7,511 nt of DNA from a bacterium (lineage in GTDB: Bacteria; Eremiobacterota; Eremiobacteria; Baltobacterales; Baltobacteraceae): positions 1 to 7,511 of the forward strand of contig JAJXXM010000396.1 of NCBI GenBank assembly GCA_021781095.1. The letters run 5' to 3'. The notes under the pieces were generated by a model. That model was given only the letters and a program-made list of their open reading frames with translations. It did no database searches and was not told the DNA's origin. Position 1 is the stretch's first letter. Each line of letters opens with the position of its first letter. The position numbers and the translations under genes are program-made. Shown in pieces: positions 1 to 6,341 of the stretch.

Positions 1-1
1 C

Positions 2-934
2 CCGATGATCTACAAGGGCTCGGTCCTCGTGCCGATCCGCGTGATCTCGGAGACGATGAACGCGTACGTTCAGTGGGTTCCCGAGAAGCGCGTCGTCGTC
101 GTGCGGTACATCCCGCCGACCCCGCCGCCGGCTCCGCCGACCGCTCCGCCGGCTCCGCCGACGGCCGCTCCGGCCACGCCTCCGCCGACCCCGACCCCGG
201 CTCCGGTCGTTGCACCGTACCAGGATCGTTTCATCGTCGGCGACTACCTGATCTCACCGAAGATCTACAACGAGTTCAGCCCGGGTAACACCGGCAAGAC
301 CAGCCCGTTCTCGTATGCGGTGCGTGGCGCCGCCGAGTTCAATCTCTTCAACCTCCCCTGGATGATTGAAGGCGACTATCGGCAGTTCAACTACCCGCAT
401 AACCAGGGCGTCACCACGCCCGCCGGCTACACCCCGGCGAACAACAGCTGCGCTAACCTCGGCGTCTCCGGCGATGTCGGTTGCGTCACCGGTATCGGCG
501 GCACCGGTTCCTACTTCGTGCCTGCGTTCACGGCGAGCGACTACGCTGCCGATGCGCGTTTTGGCCTCCGCGTAGCGAACCCGCGCATCTACATCGGCGT
601 CGGCTACATGGTTCGTACGAACAACTACGGCTACGGCCGCTTCAACGGCGTCGGTTTCGGCATCGAGAAGCTCCCGAGCCTGAACAAGCAGTTCTCGATC
701 TATGGCAGCCTGTGGGATTACCCGACCGTGAAGACCAACTACAGCAGTTCGTCCTTCACCGGAACGGTTTCGTACAGCATCCTGCGCTACGAGCTCGGTG
801 CGACCTACTCGTTCCTCAACAGCCCCCTGTTTATCGATCTCGGTATCCAGGGCGACCGCGGCACGGTGAAACTCAACGCGCCGACGGGCTTCTCTGAGAA
901 TGGCCCGTATCTCGGTCTCGGTATCAAGTTCTAA
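2..934 (+). CDS. Stalk-domain (copper amine oxidase N-like) outer-membrane beta-barrel protein, 5' partial
   Basis: The reading frame is open from the window edge, so the true start lies upstream. An ATG at position 5 is probably internal, because it falls inside a domain. Numbering from that Met, residues 1-36 look like the end of a stalk domain of the copper amine oxidase N-terminal type (PF07833-like), with the 'LVPIRVISE' and 'VQWVPEKRVVVV' pattern. Residues 37-71 are a proline/alanine/threonine linker. Residues 75-309 are rich in Gly, Tyr, Asn and alternating hydrophobic strands (for example 'RIYIGVGYMV', 'LRYELGATYSF') and end in 'LGLGIKF'. A C-terminal Phe on an amphipathic strand is typical of BAM-inserted barrels. 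One probable surface loop holds C149 and C160. Inferred role: a surface porin or adhesin-like barrel with a periplasmic stalk. Codon choice is strongly biased to AAC, TAC, ATC and GGC, which suggests high expression. A terminator follows. The barrel fold is inferred from pattern only. Confidence 0.75.
   Translation, partial: PMIYKGSVLVPIRVISETMNAYVQWVPEKRVVVVRYIPPTPPPAPPTAPPAPPTAAPATPPPTPTPAPVVAPYQDRFIVGDYLISPKIYNEFSPGNTGKTSPFSYAVRGAAEFNLFNLPWMIEGDYRQFNYPHNQGVTTPAGYTPANNSCANLGVSGDVGCVTGIGGTGSYFVPAFTASDYAADARFGLRVANPRIYIGVGYMVRTNNYGYGRFNGVGFGIEKLPSLNKQFSIYGSLWDYPTVKTNYSSSSFTGTVSYSILRYELGATYSFLNSPLFIDLGIQGDRGTVKLNAPTGFSENGPYLGLGIKF
113..217 (+). repeat. Low-complexity proline-linker repeat within gene 1
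   Basis: The DNA encoding the Pro/Ala/Thr linker is built of near-repeats. 'ggctccgccgac' occurs at 130-141 and again at 151-162, as part of an imperfect 21-bp direct duplication (130-150 and 151-171). A shorter 'gctccgcc' copy lies at 143-150. Unit lengths in multiples of three keep the frame, so linker length could vary between strains by slippage. It probably acts as a rigid spacer between the stalk domain and the barrel. Confidence 0.7.
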
Positions 935-957
935 GCGATCCGTCGCAGACGAACGAA

Positions 958-1000
958 AGAGTGCGGCCCCCGTCGGAAGACGGGAGCCGCACTCTTTTTT
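958..1000 (+). terminator. Rho-independent terminator of gene 1, possibly bidirectional
   Basis: A 10-bp stem (958-967 with 986-995) continues, past one C/A mismatch, into a 6-bp stem (969-974 with 979-984) capped by a GGAA tetraloop of the GNRA type (975-978). A run of T follows to 1000. It sits 24 bases after the gene 1 stop codon. Read on the other strand, the hairpin begins about 20 bases after the stop of the convergent gene 2 and is followed by a weaker T-rich tract (TTTCGTT). It may therefore end both transcripts. Confidence 0.9.
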
Positions 1001-1016
1001 GCGTACCGAAAGCGCT

Positions 1017-1667
1017 CTAAGGAGCCGGCGAACCGACCGTCGTCGTTACCGGCTTACAGGGCGAGGCGAGAAGATCGATGTGCAACCGCGGATCCGAGGG
1101 AGTAGCGACCGGCGAGGGCACGCCGGAGGTGCCGCACGGCTGAGCGGGCGCGTACCAATGTTCGGTAAAGCCGCGCGCCAAGCTCTCCTTCATCACTTTC
1201 CCGAAATAGGTGTGTGGGAACTTTTTCACCAGAACGAGCATGTAGTGATACGCCCGCTCTTGCTCCGGCTGCACGTAGAGTTTGCTCATCGCCTGAATTG
1301 CGAGGAAATAACTTCGCGCGAGTTGCGGATCTCCCGGATACCGATGCGCCCAGTCGCGCAACGCCTCATCGGCAAAATTCACCGACGAGATCAGGCCCGA
1401 GTTCGTCGTGTACGCGCCGGCGCGAATCGCATCGTCGCGAAACGTATTGTTGATACCGAGATAGCTCATCTTCAGGCGACCGAAGTATTGATCGCCGGGC
1501 GCCGAGCGGACCATCTCGCGGCACTCCGTTCGTTGCCATTTACTTGGTTTATCCGCGCAGGGATGTTCGGCGGCCTGCGCGGTCGCGCTCCCGATCAGGG
1601 CGAGCGCACCCGCGAGCACGATGCCGCCGGTAAGGGAAGTGATCTTCACGTTGTTCCTTGTCTCCAT
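1017..1667 (-). CDS. Secreted four-cysteine protein with TPR-like helices, unknown function
   Basis: Function not recognised. The product (216 aa from the ATG at 1667) has a clear signal peptide: a short basic start, a hydrophobic core at about residues 12-30, and likely cleavage after 'ATAQA'. The mature part has cysteines at 37, 49, 178 and 204, enough for two disulfides in the periplasm or outside. Residues 99-165 form two probable helical hairpins with 'RYPGDPQLA' and 'KFPHTYFGK' turns, as in TPR-type repeats, so a protein-binding role is possible. The tail (about 175-216) is rich in Pro, Ser and Thr and probably disordered. Start choice: the outer ATG has no visible Shine-Dalgarno sequence, whereas an in-frame GTG at 1649 (codon 7) has AAGGA five bases upstream and gives a more typical signal peptide beginning with 'KITSL'. 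I list the outer start so that no coding sequence is lost, but prefer the GTG. It is transcribed divergently from the hydrolase operon and convergently to gene 1. Confidence 0.8.
   Translation of the reverse strand: METRNNVKITSLTGGIVLAGALALIGSATAQAAEHPCADKPSKWQRTECREMVRSAPGDQYFGRLKMSYLGINNTFRDDAIRAGAYTTNSGLISSVNFADEALRDWAHRYPGDPQLARSYFLAIQAMSKLYVQPEQERAYHYMLVLVKKFPHTYFGKVMKESLARGFTEHWYAPAQPCGTSGVPSPVATPSDPRLHIDLLASPCKPVTTTVGSPAP
1655..1659 (-). promoter_or_regulatory. Shine-Dalgarno AAGGA supporting the GTG start at 1649
   Basis: On the minus strand AAGGA is followed by a 5-base spacer (ACAAC) and then GTG at 1649-1647. The upstream ATG at 1667-1665 has only pyrimidine-rich sequence before it. 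Other genes in the window (3010, 7217) do use GGAG-type sites, so the signal is meaningful in this genome. Confidence 0.5.
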
Positions 1668-1753
1668 AGAGCCGAGGGAGGTAGCGCGCCGCAGCGATTG
1701 CGGCGAGTTGCGTCCTTGAGGTTAGCGCCGAAGGGGCGTCGAACCCTTGCGGT
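1668..1753. promoter_or_regulatory. Divergent intergenic region between gene 2 and the hydrolase operon
   Basis: These 86 bases separate two divergent start codons and so should carry both promoters. I see no convincing -35/-10 pair. They do hold a perfect 7-bp inverted repeat with a 5-base gap (CGCCGCA at 1687-1693, TGCGGCG at 1699-1705). A second weaker dyad (AAGGG at 1731-1735, CCCTT at 1744-1748) lies just before the ATG at 1754. Either could be an operator or an mRNA hairpin, but short GC-rich dyads also arise by chance. Confidence 0.4.
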
Positions 1754-3013
1754 ATGAGTTCCCAATTACGGGTCGGAGCACTCCAGTTGCAAGCGCACGA
1801 TCGCTCGGATTTCGCGAGCCGGTGGCCTGCCATACGGAGTGCGGTCGAGCGCTCGCTGGCCGCGAAGCCCGATCTGCTGCTCCTCCCCGAAGCGACGATC
1901 CCCGCCTATATTATCGGCGAAGCGCCGGTCGACGCCAAGCAGGTCGACGAAGCGGTCGGCGAGTTATCGGCGCTCGCGCGGCGCTTCGGAAGCGCGATCC
2001 TTACCGGCGCCGTTCGGATCGTCGGCGATCGTCAATGGAACGCGGCGCTGTTGATCGACCGCGACGGGAGCATCGCCGGGTATGCAGACAAACTCTTCCT
2101 CTGGCACTTCGACCGACGTTGGTTCGCCGCGGGCGAACGGATCGAGCCGATCGACTCATCGCTGGGAAAGATCGGCGCGCTCGTTTGCGCCGACGGACGG
2201 ATCCCGACGATCGCCGCGACGCTGGTCGACCGCGGCGCACAGATCCTCGCCATGCCGACCGCGTGGGTGACGAGCGGGCGCAATCCGGCGGCGCTTGAGA
2301 ATCTTCAAGCCGACCTGCTCGCCGTCGTTCGTGCGCGCGAGAATCACGTACCCTTCGTTGCCGCGAACAAATCGGGAGGCGAGGCTGGCATCGCCCGCTA
2401 CTGCGGAAAGAGCACGATCGTCGACGCCGACGGCACGGTGCTCGCGCGCGCTGCGGAGAACGGCGAAGAAGCGATCTCCGCCACGGTCGAGATAGCGCCG
2501 CCGCACGCCCTCAGCCGCGAACGGGCGCTTGCGTTACCGGGGCGCATCCCGAGCGCCGAGATGGCGAGTACTCGGCGCGTCGCCGTGGCGTTCGAGCCGA
2601 GCGCGGTCACCGACCGGGCGCGCCGCTTTCTCGATGCGCCCGACGGTATCGATGACGCTTGGGGGGTCGACGACGCAGCACTCTCATCTCCGCACGCACT
2701 CGCCGAAGCGCGCCTGCACGGCATGCGTCTCTATCTCTGCGAGAGCGATATCGAGCGCCTTTGGTGCGAGCGTTTCGCGCGCGCGCGCTGCGCCGAACTT
2801 CGTTGCTACGGCATCGTGCTGCATCGACCGTCGAAGACGATCTTCGCCGTCGATCCCGATGGTGCGCTCCTCACGGCGAGCAGCCCGTACCAGCCGATCG
2901 TCTCGTTCGGCATCGAGCTCGCCCGCACCGAGAACGGCGAACTCGCACCGAGCAGCGACGCGCTCGCCGCGCTCGCGCGCGTCGAGGAGATTCGGAGAGG
3001 CTGCGAAGCATGA
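1754..3013 (+). CDS. Carbon-nitrogen hydrolase (nitrilase superfamily) with degenerate C-terminal nitrilase-like segment
   Basis: Predicted cytoplasmic enzyme (419 aa, no signal peptide) that hydrolyses a C-N bond in an amide, carbamoyl or nitrile substrate through a cysteine thiol. The catalytic triad of the superfamily is visible: E46 in 'LLLLPEATIP', K113 in 'YADKLFLWHF' and C145 in 'ALVCADGRIP', with the usual 32-residue Lys-Cys gap. Residues 5-247 cover the whole fold, and the 'RARENHVPFVAANKSG' and 'STIVDADGTVL' elements lie in their expected places. The substrate branch cannot be named. Oddly, residues 275-395 look like a shortened second copy lacking the triad, for example 'TIFAVDPDGALLTAS' against 'STIVDADGTVLARA'. 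The ATG at 1754 puts 'LRVGALQLQ' at the correct N-terminal place, although no good Shine-Dalgarno is seen. It is the first gene of a three-gene operon, and its TGA overlaps the next ATG by 4 bases. Confidence 0.9.
   Translation: MSSQLRVGALQLQAHDRSDFASRWPAIRSAVERSLAAKPDLLLLPEATIPAYIIGEAPVDAKQVDEAVGELSALARRFGSAILTGAVRIVGDRQWNAALLIDRDGSIAGYADKLFLWHFDRRWFAAGERIEPIDSSLGKIGALVCADGRIPTIAATLVDRGAQILAMPTAWVTSGRNPAALENLQADLLAVVRARENHVPFVAANKSGGEAGIARYCGKSTIVDADGTVLARAAENGEEAISATVEIAPPHALSRERALALPGRIPSAEMASTRRVAVAFEPSAVTDRARRFLDAPDGIDDAWGVDDAALSSPHALAEARLHGMRLYLCESDIERLWCERFARARCAELRCYGIVLHRPSKTIFAVDPDGALLTASSPYQPIVSFGIELARTENGELAPSSDALAALARVEEIRRGCEA
2994..3000 (+). promoter_or_regulatory. Ribosome binding site of the beta-propeller gene
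   Basis: GGAGAGG lies 9 bases before the ATG at 3010, inside the 3' end of the hydrolase gene. It favours ATG 3010 over the second in-frame ATG at 3016 and over the long open frame that extends upstream. With the ATGA overlap it supports translational coupling. Confidence 0.6.
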
Positions 3014-4221
3014 GGATGATTCGTGCGCTCGTCCTGCCGATCGCCGCGATCGCCCTCATCGGCACGATGTGGTTGCCGCGCATCGATCGCTTCGTTGCGG
3101 CGAAGATTTCGTTCGCGCCATTACCGTATTTCGTCGGCAGCCGCATCGCACTCCAGGCCGCCGGAGTCGCACCGAACGCGCGCTGGTCGGTCGTAGGGCC
3201 CGCTCGAATTGCGACCGTCGGCGGCTCGCACTATCTCACCGCCGTTCATCCGGGACGAGCGCAGGTGATCGTGAGCGACGGGCGCGCTATCGCCGCGCGA
3301 ACCGTCCGCATTCTTTCCGCACCCTCGCCGCAGGCGACGCTCATCGCGGTCGCCTGCTACGATGACGGCGTCGCGCTTTTCGATGCCGGCAGCCTGAGTG
3401 CATTGGGCATTCTTGCCACCGGCGGATCGCCGAGCGATCTCGCGACGGTCGGCGGCCGCCTTGCCGTCACCGATAACGACGGCGATGCCTTCACCATCGT
3501 CGAACGCGCGCCATGGCGCATCGCGCGTTGGCCGATTGCGGCGAGCGACGAGGTTGCGGCGAGCCCCGATGGGAGCTTCTACACGACGCTCCGCGCCTGG
3601 CGGGGGCTGGGGGCCGTCGCACATCTTACCTCGCCGCCGCAGATTACCAAGACGGGCGTGACGGCGGAAGGGATCGCCCTCGACGCACGACGCGGCCTGC
3701 TCTACGTTGCAAACGTCAACGATGGTAGCATCCTCCAACTCAACGCACGCACGATGAAACCAATCGCTCGCCTCTGGGTCGGCTCGCGCGTCTTCTCACT
3801 CTTGCTCGACGCCGACGGCACGCATCTCTATGCCGTCCGCAACGGCGGAATGAAAGACGACGACGGCGACGTTGTCGAAATTGCGACGCAGCCCCGCCCG
3901 CATATCATCGCTCGGAGCGGATTGCTCGATCTCCCGCTGGGTATCGCGCTCGACCAACGCGCGCATCGTCTCTTCGTCACCGACGAAGCGGCCGACGTTA
4001 TCTACGTGCTCGATCCCACGACCCTGCGCGCGAGACACGCACCGTTGCATACCTGTCACACCCCATGGGACCCGACCTTCGATGCACGCAGCGGTCGTCT
4101 CTACGTTCCGTGCGCTCGCGACGACCGGCTCGATATTTTTAACGCCGCTACGCTCGCGCGCGTGCCCGGTGCACCGATTCATACCGCCGGCTATCCCCTC
4201 GCCGTCGCAATTTGGCGATGA
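3010..4221 (+). CDS. Exported Ig-like / YVTN-type beta-propeller protein
   Basis: The product (403 aa) starts with a hydrophobic segment (residues 4-22) serving as a signal anchor or an uncleaved signal. Residues about 34-103 resemble a bacterial Ig-like (BIG) domain, ending in the pattern 'YLTAVHPGRAQVIVS'. From about 108 to 403 there are repeated beta-propeller blades of the YVTN/NHL kind: 'LYVANVNDGSILQLNARTM', 'LFVTDEAADVIYVLDPTTL' and 'LYVPCARDDRLDIFNAATL' each pair a strand with a following D/N-rich turn and a 'T-L/M' motif. Such propellers act as binding scaffolds or, less often, as enzymes. No catalytic signature is seen. Cysteines are at 116, 349 and 368. A D-rich turn, 'MKDDDGD' (281-287), could bind Ca2+. 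ATGA overlaps join it to the hydrolase upstream and to the glycosidase downstream, so it is probably made with them and acts outside the cytoplasm. Binding partner unknown. Confidence 0.85.
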   Translation: MRMIRALVLPIAAIALIGTMWLPRIDRFVAAKISFAPLPYFVGSRIALQAAGVAPNARWSVVGPARIATVGGSHYLTAVHPGRAQVIVSDGRAIAARTVRILSAPSPQATLIAVACYDDGVALFDAGSLSALGILATGGSPSDLATVGGRLAVTDNDGDAFTIVERAPWRIARWPIAASDEVAASPDGSFYTTLRAWRGLGAVAHLTSPPQITKTGVTAEGIALDARRGLLYVANVNDGSILQLNARTMKPIARLWVGSRVFSLLLDADGTHLYAVRNGGMKDDDGDVVEIATQPRPHIIARSGLLDLPLGIALDQRAHRLFVTDEAADVIYVLDPTTLRARHAPLHTCHTPWDPTFDARSGRLYVPCARDDRLDIFNAATLARVPGAPIHTAGYPLAVAIWR

Positions 4222-6341
4222 TCGCAACGCTTCGATCGCTGCGCGTCGGTACGACCCTGCTGCTCTTCTTCACCGCCACGGCGATCGTCCCGGCCCAGCC
4301 TTTTCCGCCGACGCTCGCCGAAACGGTCTCGCACGAACGTATCGCGCCCGGGCTTCGGCTCGCACGCTATCGATTCGTCACGTCGAGCGGCCCGATTCAT
4401 GCCGCCGTTCTTGCGTTCGATCCGCACGACACGCGCCTCGCGCTCGTTCCGTTGCTCGCCCACCACGCGCTCGTCGGCAAAAGGGAGCGGCTCTCGTCGA
4501 TGCTCGCCAAGCACCCACGAGCGGTCGCTGCGGTGAACGGCGACTACTTTGCCATCGCCGGGAACGGTGCGCCGATCGGTGGGCTGGTTCGCAATGCGAT
4601 GGCGATTCGCTCGCCCTATCCACGCGCGATGTTTTCGATCGATGCGAACGGTGACGCACGAATCGGCAACCTCGCGCTGAACGCCACGATCTCATTCGGT
4701 GCGACGACGCTACCACTCACAGCGATCGATCGCCGCGAGCCAAACGGCGCGACACTCTTCCAGCCGTCGTACGGCGCGCTCCCCGTGCTCCCGGATGCAA
4801 CGCTGCTCGCACTCCAACCACTCGCAGGAAGTCCACCGTTTGCCACCTACCGCGTTCTCGACACTGCGGATAATTTACGCGCGAACGCTCCGGGCTATTA
4901 TCTCGCCTACGGCCTCGACGCAGAGACGACGATCGGCCTCCCCGCGGCCGGTACGACGCTGCAGATCTCGGGTGAGGTCGCCGCACCCGGCGAACCCGTT
5001 CCGATCCGCACGGCATTTGGCGGCGGCCCGATGTTTTTGCAGGATGGTGCGTACCGCGAGGATCCCGAGGGACCGAATGGCCGCTCCTTCTCCGTTCCGA
5101 TTCCGACGACGGCGATCGGCATTACCGCATCGGGGCGCGTCCTCGTCGTCGAAATCGACGGAAAGAATCCGCACTACAGCATCGGCGTCACGCGTCGCGA
5201 ACTCGCCGCATTCATGCTCGCGCTCGGCGCGCGCGATGCGATGGCACTCGATGGTGGCGGTTCTTCGGTGATGCTCGCGCGCACGCTCGGCAGCACAAAC
5301 GCGCGCATCCTCGGGCATCCCTCCGACGGGGTAGAACGCCGTATCGCCGAGGGCATTGCGATCGAAAGCACCGCGCCCGTCGGCCTCGCAGAGGCGCTCG
5401 CCGTGCGTCCGCAGCGTATCCGCGCGCTCGTCGGCGCGCGCGTCGCCGTTCGGGGCGTGCGCGTCGACGATGCGCTTCATGCACTCGGCGCGGCTCGCGA
5501 GCTCGCCGGGCGCGTCGAGCCTGCCTCGCTCGGAACGTTCGCCGACGGCACGTTCGTCGCACGCACGACCGGACGCGGAGTGCTCCTCCTTCACGACGGC
5601 ACGCTACGCGGGCGCGTCACGATCGACGTACTCGCGGAGCCCGCCTCGCTGACCATTCATCCGCGCCTAGCGGTCGCCTCGGCCGGCGTGCCCCTGCGTT
5701 TGCGCGCGGTCGCGCGCGACGCCCGGGGTGCACGCATCGCGCTGCCCGCGAATCTCCCGTGGCAGGCCTTCGGAGCGAGCATCGATGCCTCGGGGGAACT
5801 GCTCGCCGGAAACGCCGATGCGACGGTGCACCTCGCAATCGGCGGCAGCACCGCGACGAGAACGGTGCGCGTCGGATCGCGAAGCGTTCCGTTGCACCTC
5901 GCAAGCATCGCTCGTTTCTATAGCGTCCCGGCAGCCGAAACGGGGAGCGTCGCACCGGCGCGAACGGGCGGCGGGATCGATCTCTTCTACGACTTTCGTG
6001 GAGCGGAGCGCGCCGCATTCGCATTACTCGAGCAACCGTTGCCCGCGCACAGCATCGCGCTCACCTTCGACGTGCGCTCGCCGGGCGAGGGCGGCGTTCT
6101 TCGCGTCGCGCTGCGCGATGCGCGAAACGACGACATCTTGCTCACGGCAGAGCGACTGGATCGCCTCGGAGAGCAATCGCTGCGCGTCGTCCTTCCGCCG
6201 ACGGCGATGCCCCCATTACGATTGACGGGAATCTATATCGTTCGCGCGCTCGGCCCCGGAGCGACGAATCGCTCCGCAGGGAAGATCGAGCTATCGAACT
6301 TGCGCGCGCAGGTCGCCGGATCGCCCCCCGAAGAGCCATAG
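4218..6341 (+). CDS. Exported phosphodiester glycosidase (NAGPA domain) with Ig-like and jelly-roll-like C-terminal modules
   Basis: The product (707 aa) has a signal peptide (residues 1-26, probable cleavage after 'IVPA'). Residues about 50-385 match the NAGPA/phosphodiester glycosidase family (PF09992), whose human member removes GlcNAc from GlcNAc-1-phosphate diesters. Visible family motifs are 'NGDYF' (107-111), 'FGGGPMF' (267-273), 'VVEIDG' (310-315) with R326-R327, and 'MALDGGGSSVML' (342-353). After it come two probable Ig-like domains (about 395-473 and 474-552) and a terminal beta-rich module (about 558-697) with 'IDLFYDFRG' and 'LRVALRDARND', like the carbohydrate-binding-type tail of many bacterial family members. 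The substrate is unknown; exopolysaccharide, teichoic-like or glycolipid phosphodiesters are possible. The ATG at 4218 overlaps the upstream TGA as ATGA. There is no Shine-Dalgarno, which fits coupled re-initiation; a TTG at 4212 is a less likely start. The 3' end overlaps the convergent gene by 51 bp. Confidence 0.9.
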   Translation: MIATLRSLRVGTTLLLFFTATAIVPAQPFPPTLAETVSHERIAPGLRLARYRFVTSSGPIHAAVLAFDPHDTRLALVPLLAHHALVGKRERLSSMLAKHPRAVAAVNGDYFAIAGNGAPIGGLVRNAMAIRSPYPRAMFSIDANGDARIGNLALNATISFGATTLPLTAIDRREPNGATLFQPSYGALPVLPDATLLALQPLAGSPPFATYRVLDTADNLRANAPGYYLAYGLDAETTIGLPAAGTTLQISGEVAAPGEPVPIRTAFGGGPMFLQDGAYREDPEGPNGRSFSVPIPTTAIGITASGRVLVVEIDGKNPHYSIGVTRRELAAFMLALGARDAMALDGGGSSVMLARTLGSTNARILGHPSDGVERRIAEGIAIESTAPVGLAEALAVRPQRIRALVGARVAVRGVRVDDALHALGAARELAGRVEPASLGTFADGTFVARTTGRGVLLLHDGTLRGRVTIDVLAEPASLTIHPRLAVASAGVPLRLRAVARDARGARIALPANLPWQAFGASIDASGELLAGNADATVHLAIGGSTATRTVRVGSRSVPLHLASIARFYSVPAAETGSVAPARTGGGIDLFYDFRGAERAAFALLEQPLPAHSIALTFDVRSPGEGGVLRVALRDARNDDILLTAERLDRLGEQSLRVVLPPTAMPPLRLTGIYIVRALGPGATNRSAGKIELSNLRAQVAGSPPEEP

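Noticed and set aside
113..217. Possible CRISPR or tandem-repeat array
   Set aside because: The repeats are short, have no unique spacers and encode a proline linker in frame.
900..1757. 285-aa open frame on the + strand across gene 2
   Set aside because: Arg-rich, low-complexity translation antisense to a gene with a clean signal peptide; it also runs through the terminator hairpin. It is a GC-rich shadow frame.
2659..3009. N-terminal extension of the beta-propeller gene back to an ATG at 2659
   Set aside because: The extra 117 residues are Arg/Ala-rich and overlap the hydrolase coding sequence. ATG 3010 has a GGAGAGG site and starts the hydrophobic N-terminus.
3046..3053. GCGATCGC as a true HIP1 element
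   Set aside because: Only two full octamers were seen, and the rest of the window does not look cyanobacterial. Only the shorter CGATCG excess is reported.
3121..3738. 205-aa open frame antisense to the propeller gene
   Set aside because: Composition is Arg/Gly/Asp-rich with no domain, start signal or upstream space. Typical antisense shadow in high-GC DNA.
4212..4217. TTG start for the glycosidase two codons upstream
   Set aside because: The ATG at 4218 makes the same ATGA overlap as the other coupled genes and gives a normal signal peptide. Neither start has a Shine-Dalgarno.
4875..5594. 239-aa open frame antisense to the glycosidase
   Set aside because: It lies opposite the conserved NAGPA motifs and shows only Glu/Arg-rich shadow composition.
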